DNA of 64,000 nt from Sphingobacterium arenae. Its GTDB lineage: Bacteria > Bacteroidota > Bacteroidia > Sphingobacteriales > Sphingobacteriaceae. The stretch spans positions 1,001,922 through 1,065,921 of the forward strand of contig NZ_JACNYK010000001.1 in NCBI RefSeq assembly GCF_014692505.1, in the 5' to 3' direction. Every line of letters begins with the position of its first letter. The first letter of the stretch is position 1. The position numbers and the translations under genes are program-made. Below, in pieces: positions 1-10,294 of the stretch. The notes beneath the pieces are model-generated. The model was not told the origin of the DNA, did not search any database, and saw only the letters and a program-made list of their open reading frames with translations.

Positions 1-570
1 GTAAACAACTGGATGCCTTTATTTTCCCCAGAGCAAGTTCAGGTGATATGGGAATTGACCGATTACCCCGATATTGAAGCAAATGTTAGCCAATACCGTA
101 ATTCCAATTTAGGATCACAGTATAATAAAACATTTACAGCCAATGAACTAACGAATATCACCTGGTCTGCACGTCCGGAATACAAGTCGAATGTACTTAC
201 CTATCGCAACAATAGACCATCGGAGGGGAATTGGTATGCCCTATTGAACCATGACCACCTTCGTGCTGAACTGGGTGAGTCGGGCTGGATCGAGTTTAAA
301 AGCCCGACCATCGTCAAAGGACGATATAAAGTATCCTTTGTCTGGCCGAGCCCTAAGCATTCGGCCCATACGGGTATCTGTGCTTTTATTCTTGATAATG
401 AGATAATCCATGCTCGGTTGGTCATATCGAACTCCAGAGAAGAGCGAAATCTAACGCAAGCGATGGGCACCGTAGAATTTACAGAAACTGCAGATCATAC
501 CTTGCGTATATTATCACTGGATGGTCGTTTGATCACGATGGATTATTTGCAATTTGATCCCGTAGAATGA
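1..570 (+). CDS. C-terminal part of a fasciclin-associated, probable surface carbohydrate-binding protein (5' truncated)
   Basis: The reading frame is open from base 1 (codons gta-aac-aac-tgg come before the first ATG at 13), so this is the 3' part of a gene that starts outside the window. The visible 190 or so residues are beta-rich with many aromatic residues (GRYKVSFVWPSP, YLQFDPVE) and look like the C-terminal sandwich domain of Bacteroidota fasciclin-associated lipoproteins. No catalytic motif is visible. It lies 16 bases before a fasciclin lipoprotein and then a SusC/SusD pair, so it probably belongs to the same outer-membrane glycan-capture unit. Family placement rests mainly on context and general fold character. 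Confidence 0.6.
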   Translation, partial: VNNWMPLFSPEQVQVIWELTDYPDIEANVSQYRNSNLGSQYNKTFTANELTNITWSARPEYKSNVLTYRNNRPSEGNWYALLNHDHLRAELGESGWIEFKSPTIVKGRYKVSFVWPSPKHSAHTGICAFILDNEIIHARLVISNSREERNLTQAMGTVEFTETADHTLRILSLDGRLITMDYLQFDPVE

Positions 571-586
571 TTTAAACCTTATTGTT

Positions 587-2155
587 ATGAAACAGATAAT
601 TTATGCGACAGTATGTTTAGTTACCATACTTGTCGGTTGTAACAAAAACTGGGACACCCATTACGGAGAAGAAGAGGGAACAGTATCTTCCCTGAATCTT
701 TTGGCCTATTTAAAATCGCAGCCCCAGTATTCGGACTTTGTGGCCAAGCTAGAAGAATATGATTTGGCAGCGGAACTCGCGCGCGACCAGAACCTGACTA
801 TTTGGGCGGTTTCTAATGAAAAAATGGGCGCATTGAATAATTTGGGAGAAGATACCGAGTTTATCCTGCGGTACCATATCAACAGTTTGATGTATGATAA
901 TACCAAGCTCAAGAGTGGGTTACGTGTGATGACCTTCAATGGTAAATATTTATCGATAAACAAAGATGGCGGGGTCGTACACGTCGGTGATGCAGCAGTC
1001 GTGAAAGGGAATCAGATTTGCCAGAACGGTGTAGTCCATGAGATCGACCAACTCTTGACCCCCGATTTGAGCATTTATGAATACGTAGAAGCGTTGGGTA
1101 GTGATTACTCGATCATCCGGGATACCATCCTCGCGATGAACGATACCATTTTTGACCTAGAAAACAGTATTCCGATTGGTGTGGACCCGACGGGTAATAC
1201 GCTGTATGACTCGGTATATGTAATTACCAACCCTATTTTCGAAAAAGCAGATATCCGGTCGGAGTTCTCGGAAATAACGATGTTTTTGCCTAGCAATCAC
1301 GTTATCGAAAATTGTTTTAATGATCTAGGACTATTGTACGATCAATTTGGTAAGGAATTTTTGAAAGAGGATTCTTTAGTGGCCTTCATCTGGATCAAAG
1401 ATGCTATCTTTTATAAATCATTACTCGATGATGTTTCGGGAGAAGATCTTACATCAGTTTTTGGAAAGCTTTGGAAGCCTTCCGTGCAAAAAGTAGACCC
1501 AAATTTTAGGCGCATGAGCAACGGCCGTATCTACGAGATCAGCAAACTCAAAATACCAAATAACGTCCATATCAGTATGATTAAGCAATTGTTTCATTAT
1601 TGGGAGTTTGTACCGGATGACGAGAAGGATTTGCGGTTTACATTGAATAACGTCAAAAGTATTGGACCTGCAGATGATGTTACCGTAACGTTTCCTACTA
1701 TTGGTGTAGAGATAACTTATCGCACACTACGGATAGAGGGTGATCTGGAAGATAACAAACCAACATCGATTGACTATACACCAGTTATGTTGGAGCGGAA
1801 CGCAGATGGTTCGACGGATTATAAGGTCGTCGAAGTACCGCCCGGAGAGTATAACCTGTATATGGGATTCCGAGCAACGAACCATCCCTTTGTCAATATT
1901 TATATTGACGATAAACCCGTTGCGTTAAATCTCAATGTGGAGCCGGCAACACCTTGGCATTTCGATCGGAATACGAATACGGTGCCTGGAACGAAGTACA
2001 ACGGTTGGGGTGGATTGGTCGGCCCGGTTATGCTTGAGGGTGACGATGTGCGTTCCTTTAAAATTAAGGTGGAGTTTGCAGGCCTAGGTAAAGGAAATGT
2101 TGAACGGCTGGATCTTTACCACTGGGCTTTGATCCCAACACAAAATAACTATTAA
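587..2155 (+). CDS. Fasciclin-domain surface lipoprotein
   Basis: The 522-residue protein has a lipoprotein signal with the cysteine at about residue 18 (TILVGC), then a fasciclin-like segment at about 35-165. That segment holds YLKSQPQYSDFVAKLEEYDLA, split here as YLKSQPQYSDF and VAKLEEYDLA, then NLTIWAVSNEKM and the NGVVHEIDQLL motif that usually ends a FAS1 repeat. A second, weaker FAS1-like segment follows (ITMFLPSNHVIENCF). The C-terminal 130 residues resemble a beta-sandwich carbohydrate-binding region. Fasciclin lipoproteins next to SusC/D are common in Sphingobacteriales and are thought to be accessory glycan-binding or cell-surface proteins. Its stop codon overlaps the start of the SusC gene by one base (taATG), which implies translational coupling. 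Confidence 0.8.
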   Translation: MKQIIYATVCLVTILVGCNKNWDTHYGEEEGTVSSLNLLAYLKSQPQYSDFVAKLEEYDLAAELARDQNLTIWAVSNEKMGALNNLGEDTEFILRYHINSLMYDNTKLKSGLRVMTFNGKYLSINKDGGVVHVGDAAVVKGNQICQNGVVHEIDQLLTPDLSIYEYVEALGSDYSIIRDTILAMNDTIFDLENSIPIGVDPTGNTLYDSVYVITNPIFEKADIRSEFSEITMFLPSNHVIENCFNDLGLLYDQFGKEFLKEDSLVAFIWIKDAIFYKSLLDDVSGEDLTSVFGKLWKPSVQKVDPNFRRMSNGRIYEISKLKIPNNVHISMIKQLFHYWEFVPDDEKDLRFTLNNVKSIGPADDVTVTFPTIGVEITYRTLRIEGDLEDNKPTSIDYTPVMLERNADGSTDYKVVEVPPGEYNLYMGFRATNHPFVNIYIDDKPVALNLNVEPATPWHFDRNTNTVPGTKYNGWGGLVGPVMLEGDDVRSFKIKVEFAGLGKGNVERLDLYHWALIPTQNNY

Positions 2156-5100
2156 TGAACCGAATATTAACTGAATATATGACGAAGATAACGAAAAAGA
2201 GGATATGGCGTTCGCTATTGTTTACCATGTTGGCGTTAGGGGTCGTTCCTGTGTTTGCACAAACGACGATTACCGGAAAGGTGGTTAGTAATTACGATAA
2301 AAGTCCGGTACCCGATGCAGTGGTGACGGTATTAAATACAACGTCCAACGTCCGTACGAAGAAAGATGGATCCTTTACATTGGATGAGGTCGACGATCGG
2401 GCCACTACGATTCGGATCTGGAGCCCGGGATACTATGAGGCATACGTAGAAATTTTGGGACGCAGTACTTTCGAAATAACATTGATTGGTGAAGGGCGGA
2501 CAAACTATATCAATGTGGTCGACGGAACGTTTTCTGATAAGAACAGCAACGTGCTGTCTGATAACGACTATCGTGCGGGCGCCGTCGATATCGAGCAGGT
2601 ATTAACGGGCGAAATGACGGGACTGCGCGTTCTCAATAAGAGTGGGATGGTCTCCGAAGGGGGGATGTTGAACTTTCGAGGCGTACGCTCGTTCGATGCG
2701 GATAATACACCATTGATTGTGGTCGATGGTGTGCCGTATTTGCCAGATTTAGGAAACTCGCCCATTATCGGCGGCTATTCCAGAGGGACGTTCGCACCCT
2801 TTGCCTTGCAAGATATCAAACATATCCGTTTGTTGAAGGGAGCAGAGACTGCCCGATACGGATCCTTGGGATCGAACGGCGTACTTCTTTTAGAAACATC
2901 GTCCTCCGACGATTTGGAAACCGTTGTAGAATTCAGAGGTAACTATGGTCTCGCCCACAATTATAGCACACTACCTTTATTGGGAGGTAGTGCGTATAAA
3001 AGTTTACTAGGTAGTGTCGGCATGACGCAATACGAAGATATGGGCGAACTATTGACGAGGTTCCCTTTCCTGCGTGATGATCCGGACTACTATTATAACT
3101 ACCTATACAATAATACGACAGATTGGCAAGATGTCATTTATCGAAATGCCTTTGTAACTGATAACCATTTGCGTATCAAAGGTGGCGATGCGGTAGCGAA
3201 ATATGATTTGTCGCTGGGCGTACTTAGCCAGCAAGGGGCACTGGATCAGACTGCGACCACACGATATAGCACACGCTTGAATTCCAGCATCAATTTAGGA
3301 GGTAAGTTCGATTTAAAAGCTATTACAGCGCTTACGTATAGTACTTCCCGTTTACAGGAACAGGGTATCCTAACGGCAACAAACCCCTTAATATCTGCAT
3401 TATACCGAGCGCCGATCCTTAGCCCATACCAAAAAGATGTGGACAATAATGTTTTGCCAGATCTGGATCGCGTCGGACAGTTTGGTGTTTCCAACCCATT
3501 GGCGCTTTTGCAAACTGCCGATTTTAAATCGGATATCTATGATGTGTTTGTGCAGGCAAACTTAGGCTATCAAGCTACCGATCGCTTTAGATTAAACGCT
3601 GTTTTAGGCCTCTTTTCCAATTATACACGGCAGAATGCTTTCATCCCCGGATTATCCAGTGGTACGATCCTGCCGCTTGAAGATGGACTAGCGTTAAATA
3701 GCGCCAGAGCAGGAGCGGGACAAACGTCCAATATTTCATGGAACCTCTACGGAACCTACCACAAAAATTGGAATCAGGATGAGGCGTTCTTCGGAGGCGG
3801 TGTACAGGGCTTGTTAACTTCTCAGGAGTATGATGCCGGAAGTGGAAGAAACACCAGCTCGGATTTCTACCGTACCCTCAATTATGTGAATAATGCTGGT
3901 CGCCTTTTTTGGGGCTACAATGAACAGTGGAATTGGATGAACATATACGGCTATACACAGTACAGTTGGCGTAGTTTAGCCAAATTGGACGTCAATTTGA
4001 GTATAGATGGTTCGTCTGTATCGGGGGCGAATGCCAGCCGTTTCGGTGTGTTCCCGGCAGCCGATTTGTCGTTCCTACTGTCCAACACAGCACTTTTGAA
4101 AGACATCAACAGTATTGATAACCTCGTATTTAAAATTGGCTATGTGAAGACTGGAAATAGTCGCTTTTCGTCGAAGATTGGACAGGCATATTATGGGAGC
4201 CAGTTGTACCGGCAATTAGCGGGCATCGTGGTAGGTAACATTCCTAATCAAAACATCCGCTGGGAAGATAACGAAAACTGGCAGGCGAATTTAATTTTCT
4301 CGGGTATTAACCAGCGCCTGAATCTTAATGTAGGCTATTATTTTAATCGTGCCAGCAACTTATTAAATGCCTTTCCTGTCTCGCCGATCGGTGGCATCGA
4401 CCGGATCTACATGAATGGCGGTGCCATAGACAATCAAGGGCTGGAAGTGGAGCTGAATGTGGCAGTCATCGATAACCGGGACTGGTCTTTAACCTGGAGA
4501 GGTAATCTGTCTACCTTGAATAGTAAGGTTAAGCGTTTGGTCGGTGGAGCCGATATGCTCCATCAGCAGGCGGACGGTGTTACCCGCATTAATCGCGTCG
4601 GCGTCTCTCCCTTCTCTTTTTACGGGGCAAACTTCCGCGGTGTTATTTCCAGTGATGCAGAGGCAGACGCTTTGGGATTACAGGATTATAAGAACAGATA
4701 TTTTGGTGCCGGTGATGCGCACTTCGCAGATATTAATCAAGATGGCGTAATTGACAATGAAGACCAGGTATCGTTGGGCAACAGTTTGCCAAACCTTTTC
4801 GGAGGAACCTCCCTTAGCATCCGTTATAAAAACATCCATCTACAGGGATTGCTCAGTTTCAGCCAAGGAAATCAGATGTACAACGGTTTACGTCGTAGCA
4901 TGGAGAGCATGGATAGTTATGCCAATCAGTCGGAAGCCGTACTCCGCCGCTGGCAAACTGACGGTCAGCAGACCAATATTCCCCAAGCTGCTTATGGTGA
5001 CCCTATGGAAAATGCGCGCTTTTCAAACAGGTGGATAGAAGATGCATCGTTCCTACGACTGGAAAACATCACCCTGTCGTATAAGTTTGGACAGCACCGA

Positions 5101-5280
5101 CTAAATGTGCTATCTAATTCGGAATGGTACATTGCTGGCGAAAACTTATTTACATGGACAGACTATCTTGGTTTGGATCCCGTGACCGCATATAGCAATG
5201 CGATTAGCTATATGGGAGCAGATTATGGTAAGATTCCATTGCCACGTACATTTAAATTTGGTGTTAACATTAAGCTGTAA
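2155..5280 (+). CDS. SusC-family TonB-dependent outer-membrane transporter, fasciclin-linked type
   Basis: Signal peptide ending near residue 36 (VPVFAQ), a carboxypeptidase-regulatory-like beta-sandwich at about 38-105, then plug motifs (VLTGEMTGLRVLNKSG, FRGVRSFDADNTPLIVVDG, IRLLKGAETARYG) and a long beta-barrel ending in an aromatic-rich strand (FKFGVNIKL). At 1041 residues it is at the short end for SusC proteins. The usual DEVVVVGYG TonB-box/plug junction is absent and replaced by a divergent stretch around residues 120-140, which is odd. It is sandwiched by one-base overlaps with the fasciclin gene before and the SusD gene after. A second in-frame ATG at 2179 is possible, but the overlap favours 2155. 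The substrate is inferred to be a pectic oligosaccharide from the surroundings only. Confidence 0.85.
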   Translation: MNRILTEYMTKITKKRIWRSLLFTMLALGVVPVFAQTTITGKVVSNYDKSPVPDAVVTVLNTTSNVRTKKDGSFTLDEVDDRATTIRIWSPGYYEAYVEILGRSTFEITLIGEGRTNYINVVDGTFSDKNSNVLSDNDYRAGAVDIEQVLTGEMTGLRVLNKSGMVSEGGMLNFRGVRSFDADNTPLIVVDGVPYLPDLGNSPIIGGYSRGTFAPFALQDIKHIRLLKGAETARYGSLGSNGVLLLETSSSDDLETVVEFRGNYGLAHNYSTLPLLGGSAYKSLLGSVGMTQYEDMGELLTRFPFLRDDPDYYYNYLYNNTTDWQDVIYRNAFVTDNHLRIKGGDAVAKYDLSLGVLSQQGALDQTATTRYSTRLNSSINLGGKFDLKAITALTYSTSRLQEQGILTATNPLISALYRAPILSPYQKDVDNNVLPDLDRVGQFGVSNPLALLQTADFKSDIYDVFVQANLGYQATDRFRLNAVLGLFSNYTRQNAFIPGLSSGTILPLEDGLALNSARAGAGQTSNISWNLYGTYHKNWNQDEAFFGGGVQGLLTSQEYDAGSGRNTSSDFYRTLNYVNNAGRLFWGYNEQWNWMNIYGYTQYSWRSLAKLDVNLSIDGSSVSGANASRFGVFPAADLSFLLSNTALLKDINSIDNLVFKIGYVKTGNSRFSSKIGQAYYGSQLYRQLAGIVVGNIPNQNIRWEDNENWQANLIFSGINQRLNLNVGYYFNRASNLLNAFPVSPIGGIDRIYMNGGAIDNQGLEVELNVAVIDNRDWSLTWRGNLSTLNSKVKRLVGGADMLHQQADGVTRINRVGVSPFSFYGANFRGVISSDAEADALGLQDYKNRYFGAGDAHFADINQDGVIDNEDQVSLGNSLPNLFGGTSLSIRYKNIHLQGLLSFSQGNQMYNGLRRSMESMDSYANQSEAVLRRWQTDGQQTNIPQAAYGDPMENARFSNRWIEDASFLRLENITLSYKFGQHRLNVLSNSEWYIAGENLFTWTDYLGLDPVTAYSNAISYMGADYGKIPLPRTFKFGVNIKL

Positions 5281-6923
5281 TGAAGAATATGAATATAAGA
5301 AGGAGTTTTTTCGTATGTGGAATAGCCACTGCTGCCTTGACTTTAACGGGATGTTCCCGTTATTTTGAAGTGGATACGAACGATATATTGCTAGATAAAG
5401 ATTATGTAAAGGAGTCGAATGAGCTGTATTCCGGTTATATGGGCGTTGCGTCTAAAATGCAGGCAATCGCGGACCAGACGGTGTTTCTCAGTGATTTACG
5501 TACGGATTTACTCGAGCCGACCGCGAATGCTCCGCAGGATCTTTGGGATTTATACAATTTCAAGGAAAAGCCAGGCAATAGCTTTGCCAATCCGAGACCG
5601 TATTACGATTTGATCGTCAATGCAAACGCTTACCTGAGTAAGATTATTGCGTACAGAAAAAGCAACCCCACTGCCATTGAGGAGGCGCACTATGCGGCAT
5701 TGATATCCGGAACTATCCGTTTTAAAGTGTGGACTTACTTGACTTTGGGTAAATTATACGGGCAGGTAGCCTATTTCGACGATCCAGACCTGAATCTAGA
5801 TAAAATAGGTGAGATTCCGGTAATCGGTTTCGATGAATTGATTCCGAAGTTGATTACCCTGATGGAAAATGGTGAAGATGGTGTAAATGGCCTATATGAA
5901 GCCAATTGGGGAAATATATTATACCCCGGTATACCGGCCAACCAACAAGATTTGGTGTGGAACATGATCTGTCCGTCACCGGCTCCTCTTCGTATGGAAT
6001 TGTACCTGTGGAATAAAGAATATCAGCGCGTAGTGGACATCGGTATACCGTTTATTTCAGATGGCGGTGGCAAAAGATATAAAGTCAGCAATGAGGATTG
6101 GAATGGTGAATGGATACAGGCATTTACACGAGATCCTATCACGCGTACGCGCGTGCTGATTAATATGGTTCCTTACGATTTTGAAAGAAACCAGACCAAT
6201 CGTTTAATCCGTTTTTTCTCGAACGAGGAACCTTCTGTTTATTATCTAAAACCTACAGAGGTGGCTATGCAACGTTACGAGTCGCAATTACGTTATGATG
6301 GGCATACCCTGGGAGATCGATATCGGGGTGTTGATTTTACGTATTATTTCCAAAATGGGGAGTGGGTGATCCGTAAGTTTTCCAGAGATCGCGAGAGTGC
6401 TTCTGAAATTTATAAAAACAATGTCCATATTTCAATTTACCGGGATTCCGATGTGCATTTCTTTGTAATCGAAGCGCTGAATAACCTAGGAAAGTTTGGA
6501 CCGGCAGAGGCTTTGTTTAATGATGGTGTTGAGCTATATCGATCGCGCAACGGAGATAATTTGGAAGCTCCGTTTGATGATCCTACGATCAATTCCCATT
6601 TTGCAATCAATATGGGGATCCGAAGGAGAGTAAGCCTTGCTCCGGTATACCCACAAGGCTTATCAAAAGATGATCTGGATACCGAGGAGAAGAAACGCGC
6701 ATATATGAAGGCATTGGACAAACTTGTAGCGGAAGAAACGCTGATGGAAAGTGCAGGCGAAGCAAAAGCTTATTTTGCATTGATGCGTATTGCCAAGCGA
6801 TGGAATGATCCAGCTATCTTAGCCGATATCGTTTCTGCAAAATATCCAGATGGACAAAAGCAGCAGGTTAGAGGCCATTTGATGAACGAACAGAACTGGT
6901 TTGTGAAGTATCCGTTGAAATAG
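5280..6923 (+). CDS. SusD/RagB-family outer-membrane glycan-binding lipoprotein
   Basis: 547 residues with a lipoprotein signal (LTLTGC, cysteine at residue 25), followed by a helical TPR-type body typical of SusD proteins (YYDLIVNANAYLSKI, YAALISGTIRFKVWTYLTLGKLYG). Such proteins sit as a lid on the SusC barrel and bind oligosaccharides at the surface. The start overlaps the SusC stop by one base (TAATG), the usual SusC-SusD coupling but tighter than in the other three pairs of this window. The C-terminal signature is less canonical than in the other SusDs here, in line with the fasciclin-linked subtype. The gene ends this first operon; a 123-base gap with a new promoter follows. Confidence 0.85.
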   Translation: MKNMNIRRSFFVCGIATAALTLTGCSRYFEVDTNDILLDKDYVKESNELYSGYMGVASKMQAIADQTVFLSDLRTDLLEPTANAPQDLWDLYNFKEKPGNSFANPRPYYDLIVNANAYLSKIIAYRKSNPTAIEEAHYAALISGTIRFKVWTYLTLGKLYGQVAYFDDPDLNLDKIGEIPVIGFDELIPKLITLMENGEDGVNGLYEANWGNILYPGIPANQQDLVWNMICPSPAPLRMELYLWNKEYQRVVDIGIPFISDGGGKRYKVSNEDWNGEWIQAFTRDPITRTRVLINMVPYDFERNQTNRLIRFFSNEEPSVYYLKPTEVAMQRYESQLRYDGHTLGDRYRGVDFTYYFQNGEWVIRKFSRDRESASEIYKNNVHISIYRDSDVHFFVIEALNNLGKFGPAEALFNDGVELYRSRNGDNLEAPFDDPTINSHFAINMGIRRRVSLAPVYPQGLSKDDLDTEEKKRAYMKALDKLVAEETLMESAGEAKAYFALMRIAKRWNDPAILADIVSAKYPDGQKQQVRGHLMNEQNWFVKYPLK

Positions 6924-6952
6924 GTGATGACCTCCTGCTATTTAGTTGTTTT

Positions 6953-7017
6953 GTCAATTTTTAGATAAAATACGTCAATTTTTGAAAGTGTAAAACACGC
7001 ACTGACCCCTACTTTTG
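6953..7017 (+). promoter_or_regulatory. Tandem 21-base-period repeat operator plus -7 element upstream of susC
   Basis: GTCAATTTTT occurs at 6953-6962 and again at 6974-6983, a spacing of exactly 21 bases (two helical turns). A perfect TAnnTTTG element (TACTTTTG) lies at 7010-7017, and the SusC start is 30 bases further on. No TTG is placed 20 bases before the -7 element, so the promoter looks activator-dependent, with the repeats in the activator position. The same arrangement occurs at 14520-14583. The binding protein is not in the window; a hybrid two-component regulator is an inference from PUL biology. Confidence 0.6.
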
Positions 7018-7046
7018 ACAGGAAGTAACTATAAACTGAAACATTT

Positions 7047-10000
7047 ATGATGCTAACTGTTAGACAAAACGTAAAGGGGGGAGTGGTGTGCCTGTTACTC
7101 TTTTTTGCTATGATTTCGTTGGGTAAGGCGCAAGAATTTTCCTTGTCGGGGAGAGTTACCGATGCCAGTAATCAACCCATCAGCGGAGCTAGTGTACAGA
7201 TTAAAGGAAAAAATACGAGCACACTGACGGACGAAGACGGAACTTTTTCGCTTCCTATAGAAGTGGGCGACATATTACAGACAAGCTATGTGGGATATAT
7301 GCCCGAAGAGGTGACTGTAAGCAGTCGAAATCCGATTACCGTCTTGCTGATGGCAGCCAACAATGATTTGGACGAAGTTGTCGTGATCGGTTATGGTACA
7401 GCCAGAAAAAGAGATCTGACTGGTGCGGTGGGTTCCGTGAAAGGGGACGATATTCGTCAAGTTCCCGTTACAACGGCAGCGCAAGCATTAACCGGAAAAG
7501 TCGCTGGTGTGAACGTGGTCACGCAGAGCGGTGCGCCCGGAGCTGATGTCAATATTACCGTGCGTGGTGGGACATCCATCACCGGTTCAACGAAACCCTT
7601 GTATGTTGTAGACGGGTTCGTTATGGAAGATGCTTTGATGAAAATTGACATCAACGACATCGAAAGTATCGATATCCTAAAAGATGCCTCGGCAACCGCA
7701 ATTTATGGTGCCCGTGGCGCGAATGGCGTGGTATTGATTACCACGAAATCTGCAAAATCTGGCCGTACTACGGTCGATTATAATACCTATCTGAGTTTTG
7801 AACGGTTGAGCAAAAAACTCGATTTGCTCGGCGTAGAAGATTATGTAAAATATCAATACGAATTCCAAACACTCGCCGGCAACACCGCCAACTTTGCAAA
7901 TATGTATGGAGGAGATGTGGACGATTCTAATTTCGCTTCGGGCGCATATGCACGTATCCATAACGACTATGGTACACGTGCTGGTATTGACTGGCAGGAA
8001 GAAGTATTCGGTGGAAACGCCTTGTTGCAAAACCACAACCTAAATATTTCCGGCGGAAACGAGAAAACAAAATTAATGCTGTCTTACAATAACACCAATC
8101 AAGACGGTATTTTGGCGAAATCGGGTTTCCGGCGAAATAGTGTACGTGCTAAGGTTGACCATCAGCTGTTTGAAGGTGTGAATGTGGATTTCAATTCCTT
8201 GTTCCAAGATGCCAATAGACAAGGTGGAGGATCGCTGGGCGGTATGCTCAAGATGTCAGCTTTGCAGCCCGCCACGGGTGGAATCCGTTATACTGACGAA
8301 GAAATGTTGTATACGGATATTGGGGATGAGATGCAATTGATCGACTCGCAGTACGATATTTCCAACCCCATTATCATGAACGACGCGCGTACCCGAGAGC
8401 GGGCTTCCCGATTAGCGAATGTAAATGTGGGTTTAACGGCGAAGTTTCTGAACGATTTCACTTTTCGGACGCAGGGATCCTATCAGTGGGGGCAAACGCG
8501 TACGGATTTTTGGGACGATGGACGAACCCGAGATGCACAGAATAACGGAGGTCCTTATGGAGATATAAACAATGCGGAAGGTTTTGAATGGCAATGGACG
8601 AATACCTTGTCTTGGATGAAAAATTTGGGAAATCATCATATCAATTTAATGGGCGGTCATGAAGTGCGGTACGAAGAAAGCCAAGGTCTTAAACACGAGT
8701 ATTTTGAATTCCCAGCCAGTAATTTTGGGCTTAAAGACGTGAGTTTAGCGGGGCGAACCGAACGTGGTGAATCCGAAGCTCGTCGATATGGCCTGGTGTC
8801 TGGCTTCTTCCGTGGAATCTACAATTACAATGACCGTTATTTAGTGACGGCGACCGTCCGCGCCGATGGTGTATCCACGTTCCGACAAGGTAACAAATGG
8901 GGGGCTTTCCCCTCTGCATCCGCTGCTTGGAATATCCATAATGAAAGCTTCATGGAAGATAATGGACTTTTTGATCAGTTGAAACTTCGCGTCGGATATG
9001 GTACTACCGGAAATGATCGAATTGGAAGTACGCGGTATGCCACCTTATACGGGTCGACGGTTGTTGCGGTAGACAATAAGACGGTCATCGGCGTAAAGCC
9101 CAGTAATACGCTAGGAAACCCTGCCTTGGTTTGGGAAAAGACCCAAACAGCAAATGTTGGACTAGATGTGGCCTTGCTAAACAACCGGGTAAACTTGACT
9201 GCCGATTTTTACAACAACGAGTCGAAGAATTTATTATTGAAGGCCGCAATCCCCACGTCGACGGGATACAGCGAGCAATACCAAAATGTCGCCACATTGC
9301 GAAATAGAGGTGTCGAACTCTCCTTGAATACGTTGAATATCCGTAACGAGAACTTCCAATGGCGGTCGGCCTTCAATATGACGTTCAACCGCTCGAAAGT
9401 GGGGCAGCTTTTCGGAAGCGCCGGCAATGATTACATGATCACCAATTATGAGTCCAGGATCAACTTTTATACCAGTGTAGGCGGCCCGATCAGTACTTTT
9501 TATGGCTATAAATACGATGGCGTGTATACGACAGACGACTTCGTGCAAAACGGCGATGGCAGCTACACCTTGAGAGATGGGGTGGCTTCTCTTAAAGGTA
9601 AAGACCGTTCCGCGGTTAAACCGGGTGACGTAAAATACCTTCCTGTAGCCGGCCAAACAGACGACGATGGCAATCCGGTGTGGTCGGCGGACGATCGGAC
9701 CGAATTAGGAAACCCGGAGCCTAAATTTTTTGGCGGATTTAACAACGAATTTATCTATAAAGGATTCGATCTTAGTGTGTTTTTGAATTTTGCCTATGGA
9801 AACAAGGTGTTCAATATGAATAGCCAGCGCTTTATGGGGCCTTATTTACCCAACCAGAATTCGCTGGGTTACATGGCCGATCGCTTCACCCTAATAGATC
9901 CCAGCACCGGTCTGGAAACAAACGATCTAAATCGTTTGGCGGAGTTGAATCCGAATCAACAAGATGAGCGTCAGGTATGGAGCTTAAATGCGAGCAACAA

Positions 10001-10283
10001 CATCGCCATATCCGACCCCTTAGATTACTATTTAGAAGATGCCTCTTTTTTGCGCATAAACAATATTACGCTCGGTTATACATTACCGGGAGAAGTCTCT
10101 AAGAAGGCATTTATCCAACGGTTAAGGTTTTATGTTACATTAAACAATATACACACTTTTACCAATTACGCTGGATTTGATCCGGAGGTTTCTGCGACCG
10201 ACGAGATTCTTACGCGAGGCGTAGACAACTCGGCCTATCCGCGGATAAAGAGCTTTGTAACGGGAATTAATTTAACGTTTTAA
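7047..10283 (+). CDS. SusC-family TonB-dependent transporter (RagA type)
   Basis: 1078 residues. Signal peptide to about residue 29 (ISLGKAQ), a CarboxypepD_reg-like domain at about 33-105 (GRVTDASNQPISGASV), then the classical junction DEVVVIGYGTA near residue 112 and plug motifs (AQALTGKVAGVNV, TKPLYVVDGF, IDILKDASATAIYGARG). The barrel ends in an aromatic strand (GINLTF). It should import oligosaccharides across the outer membrane with TonB energy and the SusD partner encoded 11 bases downstream. A GH105 and a beta-propeller glycosidase follow in the same direction, which points to unsaturated rhamnogalacturonan or pectin oligomers as cargo. The start could equally be the second ATG at 7050. 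Confidence 0.93.
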   Translation: MMLTVRQNVKGGVVCLLLFFAMISLGKAQEFSLSGRVTDASNQPISGASVQIKGKNTSTLTDEDGTFSLPIEVGDILQTSYVGYMPEEVTVSSRNPITVLLMAANNDLDEVVVIGYGTARKRDLTGAVGSVKGDDIRQVPVTTAAQALTGKVAGVNVVTQSGAPGADVNITVRGGTSITGSTKPLYVVDGFVMEDALMKIDINDIESIDILKDASATAIYGARGANGVVLITTKSAKSGRTTVDYNTYLSFERLSKKLDLLGVEDYVKYQYEFQTLAGNTANFANMYGGDVDDSNFASGAYARIHNDYGTRAGIDWQEEVFGGNALLQNHNLNISGGNEKTKLMLSYNNTNQDGILAKSGFRRNSVRAKVDHQLFEGVNVDFNSLFQDANRQGGGSLGGMLKMSALQPATGGIRYTDEEMLYTDIGDEMQLIDSQYDISNPIIMNDARTRERASRLANVNVGLTAKFLNDFTFRTQGSYQWGQTRTDFWDDGRTRDAQNNGGPYGDINNAEGFEWQWTNTLSWMKNLGNHHINLMGGHEVRYEESQGLKHEYFEFPASNFGLKDVSLAGRTERGESEARRYGLVSGFFRGIYNYNDRYLVTATVRADGVSTFRQGNKWGAFPSASAAWNIHNESFMEDNGLFDQLKLRVGYGTTGNDRIGSTRYATLYGSTVVAVDNKTVIGVKPSNTLGNPALVWEKTQTANVGLDVALLNNRVNLTADFYNNESKNLLLKAAIPTSTGYSEQYQNVATLRNRGVELSLNTLNIRNENFQWRSAFNMTFNRSKVGQLFGSAGNDYMITNYESRINFYTSVGGPISTFYGYKYDGVYTTDDFVQNGDGSYTLRDGVASLKGKDRSAVKPGDVKYLPVAGQTDDDGNPVWSADDRTELGNPEPKFFGGFNNEFIYKGFDLSVFLNFAYGNKVFNMNSQRFMGPYLPNQNSLGYMADRFTLIDPSTGLETNDLNRLAELNPNQQDERQVWSLNASNNIAISDPLDYYLEDASFLRINNITLGYTLPGEVSKKAFIQRLRFYVTLNNIHTFTNYAGFDPEVSATDEILTRGVDNSAYPRIKSFVTGINLTF

Positions 10284-10294
10284 CGAATCGTATC

